This document shows, in pieces, positions 1 through 7,900 of a stretch of 64,000 nt of DNA. The stretch's first letter is position 1. Every line of letters begins with the position of its first letter. Under the pieces are notes generated by a model that saw nothing but the letters and a program-made list of their open reading frames with translations, was not told the DNA's origin and did not search any database. Position numbers and translations under genes: made by a program. Source of the DNA: Rhodospirillaceae bacterium LM-1 (GTDB lineage Bacteria; Pseudomonadota; Alphaproteobacteria; Rhodospirillales; WMHbin7); the NCBI GenBank assembly GCA_902725215.1, contig CACUVI010000001.1:62001-126000 (forward strand), in the 5' to 3' direction.

Positions 1-1
1 G

Positions 2-1477
2 GTGGGGAATCGGGTTCTGGTCTTTCTGCTGGCCTATAATGCCGAGCGGTTCATCCAAGATACGATGCGGCGCATCCCCGAGGAGCTGAAGGAATTCGAC
101 ACGCATGTGCTGATCATCGACGACGCGTCGAAAGATCGCACCGCCCAGATGGCGCTGGAATTCCAAAAATCGACGCCCTTGCCTTTTCCAACCACCATCC
201 TGCGCAATCCGGTCAATCAGAATTATGGCGGCAACGTCAAGCTGGGCATGCGCTATGCCATTCGGGAAGGGTTTGACGCCATCTGCCTGATCCATGGCGA
301 TGGTCAATATCCGCCCGAGAAATTGCCGGAATTTGTAAAACCCCTATTGATGGACGAGGCCGATGCCGTTTTCGGCTCGCGCATGATGGTGCCCGCCGAT
401 GCGCTGAAGGGCGGCATGCCGATGTACAAATATGTCGGCAACAAGGTGCTGACCCGTTTCGAGAATTGGGTTCTTGGCACCAATCTGTCGGAATTCCACT
501 CCGGCTTGCGGCTCTACTCCGTCAGGGCGTTGGAGCGTTTGCCCTTTCACCTCAACTCCAACGATTTCCACTTTGATACGGAAATCATCGTGCAGCTTCA
601 CTTCGCTGGTCTGCGCATCAAGGAATTTCCCATTCCCACCCGTTATGGCGAGGAAGTCAGCCACGTCAACGGATTCAAATATGCCTGGGATATTGTCAAG
701 CAGGCGACTTTGGGTCAGTTGCAGCGGCTAAGCCTCGTCTACCAGCGCAAGTTCGATGTGTCGCCCAAGGGTCGCGAAGTGCTGTATCACGTCGGCAAGA
801 TGACCTTCACCGAGGCGCACCGCATGGCGGTGGACGCCGTGCCGCAGGGGGTAAAGGTGCTTGATGTCGGTTCGTCCGACGGGCTGGTGGGGGCGGCGTT
901 GAAGGAAAAGGGCTGTCATGTCGCCGGTATCGACAAACATGCGCCTTTGCAGGAGCGGCGCTATGATCGCTTCACGCCCTCAGACCTTGATCGCGACCCA
1001 TTGCCGGTCGATCCCAGTCATTATGACGTGGTGCTGCTGCTCGACATTCTGGGCCATCTGAAGGAACCCGAGCGTTTTATGGAGCGACTGCACGAAAGCC
1101 TGGGCGGCAAGCCAGAAACGAAGGTGATCGTCACGTCGGGAAATATCGGCTTTATCCTGAACCGTCTGCAATTGCTGTTCGGCTATTTCAACTATGGCAA
1201 GCGCGGCATTCTTGACGCCAGCCATACCCGCCTGTTCACCTTCCAAAGCCTGCCGCGTTTGCTGGAGGAGGCCGGATTCGAGGTCACGAGCGTGCAGGCC
1301 GTTCCGGCACCCTTCGAACTGGCCTTGGGCGACAACGCCTTTACAAAGATTTTGGTGGCGCTCGACCGGCTGCTGTTGAAGCTGTCGCGGGGATTATTCG
1401 GTTTTCGCATCTTTGTGCTGGCCCGCCCGCGCCCGACCCTGGACGGCATTCTAGCCAACGCCGTTGCGCAGGAATAG
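2..1477 (+). CDS. GT2 glycosyltransferase fused to a SAM-dependent methyltransferase
   Basis: About 491 residues in two parts. Residues 1-240 resemble the polyprenyl-phosphate (dolichol-phosphate mannose synthase-like) GT2 family: an N-terminal LLAYNAE strand, the nucleotide-sugar motif DDASKD, and HGDGQYPPE at the acidic metal-binding position. Residues 260-430 look like a class I methyltransferase, with the SAM-binding VLDVGSSDG motif and LLLDILGHL further on. The likely role is in envelope polysaccharide or glycolipid assembly, in keeping with the sugar operon that follows on the other strand. The GTG at base 2 is the first visible start, but the frame is open to the window edge, so the true start may lie upstream. 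The domain order is seen; the donor, acceptor and methylation target are unknown. Confidence 0.75.
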   Translation: MGNRVLVFLLAYNAERFIQDTMRRIPEELKEFDTHVLIIDDASKDRTAQMALEFQKSTPLPFPTTILRNPVNQNYGGNVKLGMRYAIREGFDAICLIHGDGQYPPEKLPEFVKPLLMDEADAVFGSRMMVPADALKGGMPMYKYVGNKVLTRFENWVLGTNLSEFHSGLRLYSVRALERLPFHLNSNDFHFDTEIIVQLHFAGLRIKEFPIPTRYGEEVSHVNGFKYAWDIVKQATLGQLQRLSLVYQRKFDVSPKGREVLYHVGKMTFTEAHRMAVDAVPQGVKVLDVGSSDGLVGAALKEKGCHVAGIDKHAPLQERRYDRFTPSDLDRDPLPVDPSHYDVVLLLDILGHLKEPERFMERLHESLGGKPETKVIVTSGNIGFILNRLQLLFGYFNYGKRGILDASHTRLFTFQSLPRLLEEAGFEVTSVQAVPAPFELALGDNAFTKILVALDRLLLKLSRGLFGFRIFVLARPRPTLDGILANAVAQE

Positions 1478-1480
1478 GCT

Positions 1481-1509
1481 TTGCACTACATTGTAGTGCG
1501 ATGTTATAC
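1481..1509 (+). promoter_or_regulatory. Promoter and operator of the toxin-antitoxin pair
   Basis: A -35-like TTGCAC (1481-1486) and a -10-like TTATAC (1504-1509) are separated by 17 bp. The spacer contains the perfect 17-bp palindrome GCACTACATTGTAGTGC (1483-1499). It ends 24 bp before the antitoxin start. Ribbon-helix-helix antitoxins normally repress their own operon at such dyads, so this is probably the autoregulatory site. Confidence 0.7.
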
Positions 1510-1523
1510 AAACGAGGCTCCCG

Positions 1524-1763
1524 ATGGGCAAGTCCGCCGTCATGAGTTTGCGCCTGAAGCCGGAATTGGGAAGCCGCATCGAGCGCTTGGCAAGCGCCGT
1601 TGACCGTCCGAAGAATTGGATCGTCGAGCAGGCGCTTGAGGAATATCTTGACCGCGAATCTTGGCAGGTCGCACAAATCACGCAGGGCATAGCCGAGGCT
1701 GACGCTGGCGATTTTGCATCACAGGCAAAGGTCGCCTCATTCAAGCGTAAGCATCAGAAATGA
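1524..1763 (+). CDS. Ribbon-helix-helix antitoxin (ParD/CopG-like)
   Basis: A 79-residue protein. The N-terminal MSLRLKPEL strand followed by two helices (ERLASAVDRPKNWIVEQALEEY) is the classic ribbon-helix-helix DNA-binding fold. The charged C-terminal tail would wrap the toxin. Its stop overlaps the start of the next gene (ATGA), the usual antitoxin-first layout. It probably neutralises the ParE-like partner and represses the operon at the palindrome just upstream. Confidence 0.8.
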   Translation: MGKSAVMSLRLKPELGSRIERLASAVDRPKNWIVEQALEEYLDRESWQVAQITQGIAEADAGDFASQAKVASFKRKHQK

Positions 1764-2038
1764 AGGTTCGCTGGCTGCGCGTCGCATTGGCCCAGCTTGA
1801 GCGCGAGACGGAATTCATTTCCAAAGATGATCCCAATGCCGCATCGGCCATGGTCCGTCGCGTGTTTGATGCTGCCGAGGGCCTTGCGGCATTTCCTGCC
1901 CTGGGCCGTACAGGCCGCGTTGCCGGTACGCGTGAACTTGTCGTGCCGGGAACGCCCTATTTTCTGCCCTACCGGGTCAGAGAGGAGCGTGTGGAAATTC
2001 TTCGCTTTCTGCACGGAACCAAGAAATGGCCACCTTGA
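1760..2038 (+). CDS. ParE/RelE-superfamily toxin
   Basis: A 92-residue basic protein with the ParE/RelE layout: an N-terminal strand (VRWLRVAL), two helices (AQLERETEFI and ASAMVRRVFDAAEGL), FPALGRTGRV, then the beta-sheet TRELVVPGTPYFLPYRV and a C-terminal VEILRFLHGTKKWP. Members of this superfamily either poison DNA gyrase (ParE) or cut ribosome-bound mRNA (RelE). The sequence sits closer to the ParE side, but the target is not provable here. It overlaps the antitoxin by 4 bp and ends 1 bp from the convergent rfbA stop. Confidence 0.8.
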   Translation: MKVRWLRVALAQLERETEFISKDDPNAASAMVRRVFDAAEGLAAFPALGRTGRVAGTRELVVPGTPYFLPYRVREERVEILRFLHGTKKWPP

Positions 2039-2039
2039 A

Positions 2040-2921
2040 CTACGCCATCCGTCTGGTTTCGGCGGCAATGCGCTGAAGGTATGTGCCGTAGCTGCTTTTG
2101 CCGTAAGGGGCGATCAGGCCTTCGAAACGAGTAAGGTCGATGAATCCCATGCGCAAGGCGATCTCTTCCAAGCAGGCGATCTTCAATCCCTGGCGCGATT
2201 CCACCGTTTGCACGAACTGCGCAGCTTGCAGCAAGGAATCATGGGTGCCGGTATCCAGCCAAGCATAGCCGCGCGACAGATGCTGAACGGTCAGCGCGTC
2301 CAGTTCTAGATAAAGCCTGTTGAGATCGGTAATTTCCAACTCGCCTCTGGGCGATGGCTTCAGCGAAGCCGCCAGATCGCAGACCCGATTGTCGTAGAAA
2401 TACAGACCCGTCACCGCCCAGTTCGATTCCGGGGCCGCTGGTTTCTCTTCTAGTTTCGTGACCTTGCCAGATTTATCGAAACTGACCACGCCATAGCGTT
2501 CAGGGTCGGCAACCTCATAGGCGAAGACGGTGGCGCCCCTGTTCTTTTGCGCCGCCTCCTGCACCAGCCCGCGCAGGCCGTGGCCGTAATAGATGTTGTC
2601 TCCCAGCACCATGGCAACCGAATCTGCGCCGATGAACTCGCGTCCGATGATGAAAGCCTCGGCCAGTCCGTTGGGCTGCGGCTGTTCGGCATAAGAAATG
2701 GTTAAACCAAGATTCGATCCGTTCCCCAACAACTGGCGGAAACGTTCTATGGCGTCCGGTGTGGTGATCAGCAGAATGTCTCTGATGCCTGCCAGCATCA
2801 GGACGGAGAGGGGATAATAGACCATCGGCTTGTCATAGACCGGCAGCAGTTGCTTGTTCACCGCTTTGGTCATCGGATGCAGGCGCGTTCCCGAGCCGCC
2901 TGCCAGCACGATTCCCTTCAT
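2040..2921 (-). CDS. rfbA: Glucose-1-phosphate thymidylyltransferase
   Basis: Makes dTDP-glucose from dTTP and glucose-1-phosphate, the first step to dTDP-6-deoxy sugars. About 293 residues, the usual family length. Starting at [16 protein letters not shown] places the nucleotide-binding GGSGTRL loop at the N-terminus; a longer in-frame extension reads into rfbB and was rejected. Further family signatures are [27 protein letters not shown] and the EEKP segment. The start overlaps the rfbB stop by 4 bp (ATGA), so it is the last gene of the leftward operon. Paralogues that use other sugars are possible, but rfbB and rfbC next door support this role. Confidence 0.95.
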   Translation of the reverse strand: MKGIVLAGGSGTRLHPMTKAVNKQLLPVYDKPMVYYPLSVLMLAGIRDILLITTPDAIERFRQLLGNGSNLGLTISYAEQPQPNGLAEAFIIGREFIGADSVAMVLGDNIYYGHGLRGLVQEAAQKNRGATVFAYEVADPERYGVVSFDKSGKVTKLEEKPAAPESNWAVTGLYFYDNRVCDLAASLKPSPRGELEITDLNRLYLELDALTVQHLSRGYAWLDTGTHDSLLQAAQFVQTVESRQGLKIACLEEIALRMGFIDLTRFEGLIAPYGKSSYGTYLQRIAAETRRMA

Positions 2922-3982
2922 CGCTTTTCTCCCGTGCCAGCGCGCTGGGTTGCCTTGTGTTTTTCCACCAATGGCTCCCACCAGCCGCGATTGTCTAGGT
3001 ACCAAACAACGGTGTTGCGCAGTCCTTGCTCAAACGAAACGGATGGTTGCCAGCCCAATTCGTTTTGCAGTTTTGTTGCATCGATGGCGTAACGATGGTC
3101 GTGACCGGGCCGGTCGGCCACATATGAAATCAGGCGCGCATGCGGCTTGTACGGCGAGTTGGGGACAAGTTCGTCCATAAGCCGACACAGGGTTTCCACG
3201 ACGTCGATATTGCGTTTCTCGGACTTGCCGCCCACCAGATAGCTTTCACCTAAACGCCCCTTTTCCAAGATGGAAATCAGGGCGCTGGCATGGTCATCGA
3301 CGAACAGCCAGTCGCGCACGTTTTCGCCCTTGCCATAGACGGGCAGGGGCTGGCCTGCCAGGGCGCGCACGATCATCAGGGGGATCAGCTTTTCGGGGAA
3401 TTGGAAGGGTCCGTAATTGTTCGAGCAATTGGACAGCACCACCGGCAAACCATAGGTGTGATGCCAAGCCAGCGCCAGATGGTCGGATGCCGCCTTCGAC
3501 GCCGAATAGGGCGAGCGCGGTCGGTAGGGCGTGTTCTCGGTAAAGGCGGGGTCATTCGGCCCCAGGCTGCCGAACACTTCGTCGGTGGAAACATGATGAA
3601 AGCGAAAACAGGCTTTCTTCTCGCCTGTAAGGGCGCGCCAGTAATCCAGCGCCTCTTCCAGCAGGCGATAGGTGCCGGTGATGTTGGTGTCGATGAATTC
3701 CGCCGGGCCGTCGATCGAGCGATCGACATGGCTTTCCGCCGCCAGATGCATGATGGCGTCGGGCTGATGCTTGTCCAGGATGGAGCGAATGGCGGCGCTG
3801 TCTCGGATGTCGGCCTGTTCGAAAGCATAGCGCTCATGCTTTGCCACCGCTTTAAGCGAGTCCAGATTGGCGGCATAGGTCAGGGCATCGAGGTTGACCA
3901 CGCTGTGCCGCGTATTGGCAATCAGATGGCGCACCACGGCGCTGCCGATGAATCCCGCTCCGCCGGTGACGAGAATCTTCAT
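2918..3982 (-). CDS. rfbB: dTDP-glucose 4,6-dehydratase
   Basis: Converts dTDP-glucose to dTDP-4-keto-6-deoxyglucose with bound NAD. An extended short-chain dehydrogenase of 354 residues. The N-terminal [13 protein letters not shown] is the NAD loop; [13 protein letters not shown] and the catalytic [10 protein letters not shown] (YxxxK) follow, with [10 protein letters not shown] between them. The start was set at MKILVTGG because it overlaps rfbC by 4 bp; upstream in-frame codons lie within rfbC. It sits between rfbC and rfbA in a tightly coupled operon. Confidence 0.95.
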   Translation of the reverse strand: MKILVTGGAGFIGSAVVRHLIANTRHSVVNLDALTYAANLDSLKAVAKHERYAFEQADIRDSAAIRSILDKHQPDAIMHLAAESHVDRSIDGPAEFIDTNITGTYRLLEEALDYWRALTGEKKACFRFHHVSTDEVFGSLGPNDPAFTENTPYRPRSPYSASKAASDHLALAWHHTYGLPVVLSNCSNNYGPFQFPEKLIPLMIVRALAGQPLPVYGKGENVRDWLFVDDHASALISILEKGRLGESYLVGGKSEKRNIDVVETLCRLMDELVPNSPYKPHARLISYVADRPGHDHRYAIDATKLQNELGWQPSVSFEQGLRNTVVWYLDNRGWWEPLVEKHKATQRAGTGEKR

Positions 3983-4554
3983 GGCGCGCCACCGAAACGT
4001 CCGAAGAGGGGCGGCAGATCCCTTAGTCTGGGAAAGGTTGTGTCGCGCTCGGCCAGAATGGCTTCGTCGTTGGTCACGGGCCAAGCGATGGCAAGGTCAG
4101 GATCGTTCCACAGCAGGCCGTGCTTGTTGCATTCGGGGCTGTATGGGGCCGAGAGCTTGTAGACAAGCTCGGTGCCGTCTTGCATGGCGCAAAAGCCGTG
4201 CGCGAATCCGCTGGGTATGTAAAGCAGTTTCCAGTCGGATTCATCGAGTTCGACTGCCACATGTTGACCGAAGCTGGACGATCCTTGCCTAAGATCGACG
4301 GCGACGTCAAGCGCCTTGCCCCTGGATACGCGCACCAGCTTTGCCTGCGCGCGGGGCGGCGTTTGGAAGTGCAGGGCGCGCACGGTCCCTTTTCTATTCT
4401 GACGCGACAGCCCGTCCAGCACCCAATTCTGACAAATGTCCAGGGCTTCGAATTTTGCGGAGTCCCAGGTTTCAACGAACAGTCCGCGTGGATCTGCGTG
4501 CGCGTCAAGATGCACGATCTTCACAGCGGGTATGGCGGTCTCTTCAAGGCGCAT
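3979..4554 (-). CDS. rfbC: dTDP-4-dehydrorhamnose 3,5-epimerase (RmlC family)
   Basis: A cupin-fold enzyme that epimerises C3 and C5 of dTDP-4-keto-6-deoxyglucose. It has 191 residues, the normal family length. [10 protein letters not shown], the catalytic-region GTVRALHFQ and [11 protein letters not shown] with its conserved His are visible. Overlaps rfbB by 4 bp and the upstream SDR gene by 11 bp. No rfbD-type rhamnose reductase is seen, so the final sugar need not be rhamnose; a 3- or 5-epimerase in another deoxysugar route is also possible. Confidence 0.9.
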   Translation of the reverse strand: MRLEETAIPAVKIVHLDAHADPRGLFVETWDSAKFEALDICQNWVLDGLSRQNRKGTVRALHFQTPPRAQAKLVRVSRGKALDVAVDLRQGSSSFGQHVAVELDESDWKLLYIPSGFAHGFCAMQDGTELVYKLSAPYSPECNKHGLLWNDPDLAIAWPVTNDEAILAERDTTFPRLRDLPPLFGRFGGAP

Positions 4555-5437
4555 GAGGCCCCGCGATCAAAGTTTGTAGCAACCCTTCCTTCAATTGAAC
4601 CGTCGCTTTCCAGCCGGGCAATTGCGGGCCTTGCCAAGGGATGTCGATATGACGCATGGGGACTTTCCATTCTCCCCACAATTTGTTGATGCTGCGCCCA
4701 GCGACCTCTTCCAGCGTATCGACGACTTCTTGAATGGCATGCCTGAATCCGGATACAGCAAAACGTTTGTTCTGCCAATCCTGCGGCCTTCCAATCAGGC
4801 CTGCGCCCGCCAGATACAAGGCCTCGGCCACGTCGCTGCGATAGGTCAGATCCATCACCATATTTTCAGCGGGAAGCGGCAGAGGAGCGCCAGTTTCCAG
4901 CGCCTTGATCAGCGAGGGCACAAGTTTGGCCCGCTTGTCGCCGGGGCCATAAGTGTCGAACAAAATCAGCGTAGTCGCATTCAGCCCCAGATCGGCGTGA
5001 TAGGCCAGGATCGTTTCGAACGCCTCCTTGCTGGCGGCGTACAGGTTAAAGGGCCTGGGGGTTGGCGACTGGTAGAACTGGGCGAAAGTGCCGACATTGA
5101 CGAAATTGATGAAACCGCGCCGGATCAACGAGTCCAACAGGTATGCGCCCAAGGTGACGTTGGTGTCGATCAGGCGTTGGATGTCGTCGGGCGCTGGGTC
5201 GCGCAGATACAGATTGGCTAGGTGATAGGTGATGTTGGGTCGGCTTTTGCGCACCGCCTCGTCGATGGCGGCGGCGGTTCCGTCAATGGGATGCAAGAAA
5301 ATGCCCTGACGGGCCAGCCAAGTAGTGTCGGTTTGATCGCGTACGATGGCGTGGACTTCAAGCCCCAATTTCAACAGCCGCTCGGCAAGAGCCATTCCTG
5401 GGAAGCTGGTGGCGCCTGTGAGCAATGCGCGTCGCAT
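4544..5437 (-). CDS. NAD-dependent epimerase/dehydratase (extended SDR)
   Basis: A 297-residue nucleotide-sugar SDR. The N-terminal LLTGATSFPG is a variant of the TGxxGxxG cofactor loop, and LYAASKEAFE supplies the catalytic YxxxK. THLAN-like and FDTYGPGD segments match sugar epimerases and reductases of the paratose/tyvelose or GDP-/CDP-hexose group. In this operon it takes the place where an rfbD reductase would be expected, so it may reduce the C4 ketone of the deoxysugar. That role is inference; the exact substrate cannot be read from the sequence. Confidence 0.75.
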   Translation of the reverse strand: MRRALLTGATSFPGMALAERLLKLGLEVHAIVRDQTDTTWLARQGIFLHPIDGTAAAIDEAVRKSRPNITYHLANLYLRDPAPDDIQRLIDTNVTLGAYLLDSLIRRGFINFVNVGTFAQFYQSPTPRPFNLYAASKEAFETILAYHADLGLNATTLILFDTYGPGDKRAKLVPSLIKALETGAPLPLPAENMVMDLTYRSDVAEALYLAGAGLIGRPQDWQNKRFAVSGFRHAIQEVVDTLEEVAGRSINKLWGEWKVPMRHIDIPWQGPQLPGWKATVQLKEGLLQTLIAGPHAP

Positions 5438-5445
5438 CGTCGTCC

Positions 5446-6642
5446 CTAGAATGTCTTGGCGAAAGAGCGGAAAGTTTCTTCGACATAGGCAAGGGCCTTG
5501 GCGTCAAGCCCTTGGTGACAACCGATCAAAATGCCGCCGCGCATCACGCGATCTGCATTGGCGAATCCTTCGGGATCGGCCCGGTGGGCAATGCCCTTGA
5601 AACCCGGCTGGCGCAGGATGTTGCCGGTGAAAACGGTGCGCGTTTGAATGTCGTGCTTCTCGAAATGAATTTGCAGATCGCGCCGGGTGAAAGGGGCGTC
5701 GTCTCTGACGATCAGTGGGAAGGCCAGCCATCCGGTGCGCACGTCGCTGCGCTGGCGCGGCAGGATGAACCAGTTCTCAAAACCCGAGAAGAAGCGCAGC
5801 AAGGCCTGGAAGTTGGCTTCACGGGTTTGGATGAAGCCTTCCAGCTTGGCCAGTTGGGCCAAGCCAAAGGCCGCCGAGATTTCAGAGGGCAGGAAATTAT
5901 AGCCGATGCCCTCGAAGATGAACTTCGAATCATAGGGAATGCCATCGACTTCGGCATTGAATCTGGCGTCGATGCTTTCTGTCTCTCCCATCAGGCTGCT
6001 GGACCGGCCCCAGCCGCGCATCAAGGTGGCGCGGCGCGCCAAGCCTTCATCGTTCATGCTGATCATGCCGCCAAAACCGGCGGCGGTCACGACATGCGAC
6101 GCATAGAAACTGGTAACCGATATGTCGGCCAGCGTTCCCGTGGGGCGGCCGGAAACCGTTGCTCCCAGCGTATCGCAGGAATCTTCGATGACATGCAGGC
6201 CGCGGCTGTCGGCGATGCGGCGCAACTCCACCCAGTCGGGCAGATTGCCGATCAGGTTGGGGATCATCAGCGCCTTGGTCTTGGGGCCGATCAGGGATTC
6301 GATGCGCTTCGCATCCACGACGTAACTGTCGGGTTCCACATCGCAAAAGACCGGCACAAGCCCCAATTGGACCAGGGGTGCTACCGTCGTGGCGAAGGTC
6401 AGGGCGGGGGTGATGACCTCGGCCCCCTTGGGCAGATCAAGGGCGGCGAAGGCCAGCAGGTTGGCCGACGAGCCGGAATTGACCATCAAGCCATGGCGCT
6501 TCCCGAACAGGGCCGCGATTTTGCTTTCGAATTCGGCCACCTTGGGTCCGGTCATCAGGGCCAGCGATTGATTACGCAGCACGTCAATGACGGCGGCGAT
6601 TTCTTCCTCGCCATAAATGGCCTGCCCATAGAAAACACGCAT
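5446..6642 (-). CDS. PLP-dependent nucleotide-sugar 3-dehydrase-like protein (DegT/E1/ColD type)
   Basis: A 398-residue member of the DegT/DnrJ/EryC1 aminotransferase fold. NSGSSANLL binds the cofactor phosphate and IEDSCDTLGA carries the PLP-pyridine Asp. Where aminotransferases have the Schiff-base Lys, the motif SFYASHVVTAAGFGG has His183. That is the hallmark of the 3-dehydrases E1 (RfbH) and ColD. The E1 iron-sulfur loop, which is Cys-rich in RfbH, here contains no cysteine (residues 210-226). No E3 reductase gene is nearby. The start at MRVFYGQ overlaps the stop of the methyltransferase gene by 1 bp. It probably removes the C3 hydroxyl of a 4-keto-6-deoxy sugar. Confidence 0.8.
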   Translation of the reverse strand: MRVFYGQAIYGEEEIAAVIDVLRNQSLALMTGPKVAEFESKIAALFGKRHGLMVNSGSSANLLAFAALDLPKGAEVITPALTFATTVAPLVQLGLVPVFCDVEPDSYVVDAKRIESLIGPKTKALMIPNLIGNLPDWVELRRIADSRGLHVIEDSCDTLGATVSGRPTGTLADISVTSFYASHVVTAAGFGGMISMNDEGLARRATLMRGWGRSSSLMGETESIDARFNAEVDGIPYDSKFIFEGIGYNFLPSEISAAFGLAQLAKLEGFIQTREANFQALLRFFSGFENWFILPRQRSDVRTGWLAFPLIVRDDAPFTRRDLQIHFEKHDIQTRTVFTGNILRQPGFKGIAHRADPEGFANADRVMRGGILIGCHQGLDAKALAYVEETFRSFAKTF

Positions 6643-7865
6643 CAGACGATCTCCACTTTGCGCACGGGCATGATCCACTTGCCGCCCTGCGCCCGCCAAG
6701 CCTGCTCCTTGGCGTCGATTTCCTTGAAATGGTTCCAGGCGAACAGCACCGCCGCATCGGGCGGCTGGGCGCGGAATCGCTCGGGTGCCACGACGGGAAT
6801 GTGGCTGCCCGGCGTGAACGTATTTTGCTTGGCGGGCGTGCTGTCTTGGATCCAGTCCAGATGATCGGGCGTGATGCCGCACCAATTGATGACGGTCGCG
6901 CTTTTGGCCGTGGCGCCATAGCCCACAACGCGTTTCCCCTGGCGTTTGTAGCCTTCGATCAGGCTCATCAGACGATCGCGCGATTCCTCGCAGCGTTGCT
7001 TGAAGCGCACATAGGTTTCCGCCTTGTCCAGTCCCAACTGCCGCTCCTTGGCCAGTGCCGCCGTCAGCTCGGGCGAGGGGGGGCGCAGGCCCTTGCGCCC
7101 CAAATGGTAACGCATGCAGCCGCCGTGATGGTCATTGTGTTCCACATGGAACACTTCCAGCCCATGGCGCCCAAAAGCGTTGTTCAGCGCCGTGATCGAC
7201 CAAATATACATATGTTCGGCATAGACTTGGTCATAGGCGCAGTCTTCGACCATGTCGCCCAGATAAGGGTCTTCCTGAATCATGACGCCGGTTGGATTGA
7301 GCAAGATGGCTACGCCCGCCGCCACGGCATTGATGTCTTCGATATGGTGCATGGTGTTGGTGGCGATGAACAGATCGGCGTTGCCGTGCTCGGCCACGAT
7401 CCTCTTGGCGGTTTCGACGCCGAAGAAGGCGCATAGGGTTTGCACCCCTTTGGCCCTGGCCGCGTCGGCGACATTGGCCGAAGGTTCGATGCCCAGATGC
7501 CGAATTCCGTCTTTGGCGAAGTTTTGCAGCGTGATGCCGTCATTCGAGCCGATCTCGGTCACGAAACAGTCGGGGCCGGTCAGATAGCGCTTCTTCAGAT
7601 CCTCGGCCATGTCCGCGAAGTGGCGGCTCATGACCGCCGACGTGCTGGCGAAATAGGCGTAATGATCGTGGAACATCTGCTCGGGCTTGGGGATTTCCAC
7701 GATCTGAAAGCATTTGCAGGAAGGGCAAAGGGCCGGTTTCAGCTCGTAGAAATACTCGCCCGCGAACTCGTCCTTCGAGCGCAGGAAGGCGTTGGCGATC
7801 GGCATGCGGCCGAACGACATGAAAGGGGCGACAGGGGTTTGGCAGATGCGGCAAGAATAGGTCAT
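6642..7865 (-). CDS. NDP-sugar C-methyltransferase (TylC3/NovU-type)
   Basis: A 407-residue protein of the family that adds a branching methyl to keto-deoxysugars. The N-terminal zinc module has CxxC pairs at Cys5/Cys8 and Cys47/Cys50. The central SAM domain carries VTEIGSNDGITL (about 102-113) and NTMHHIED. The C-terminal domain has VVGYGATAKSATVINW and FAWNHFKEI, typical of this family. The start was set at MTYSCRICQ so that the zinc module begins the protein. It precedes the dehydrase-like gene directly, so the operon probably makes a C3-branched or 3,6-dideoxy sugar. Confidence 0.85.
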   Translation of the reverse strand: MTYSCRICQTPVAPFMSFGRMPIANAFLRSKDEFAGEYFYELKPALCPSCKCFQIVEIPKPEQMFHDHYAYFASTSAVMSRHFADMAEDLKKRYLTGPDCFVTEIGSNDGITLQNFAKDGIRHLGIEPSANVADAARAKGVQTLCAFFGVETAKRIVAEHGNADLFIATNTMHHIEDINAVAAGVAILLNPTGVMIQEDPYLGDMVEDCAYDQVYAEHMYIWSITALNNAFGRHGLEVFHVEHNDHHGGCMRYHLGRKGLRPPSPELTAALAKERQLGLDKAETYVRFKQRCEESRDRLMSLIEGYKRQGKRVVGYGATAKSATVINWCGITPDHLDWIQDSTPAKQNTFTPGSHIPVVAPERFRAQPPDAAVLFAWNHFKEIDAKEQAWRAQGGKWIMPVRKVEIV

Positions 7866-7900
7866 GGCAAGCGGCAAGCTAGCTTCTTGAGAGGGGGAAA

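Noticed and set aside
5425-6864. Plus-strand open frame of 479 codons opposite the dehydrase-like gene
   Set aside because: The minus strand gives an intact PLP enzyme with operon overlaps on both sides; the plus frame is a shadow.
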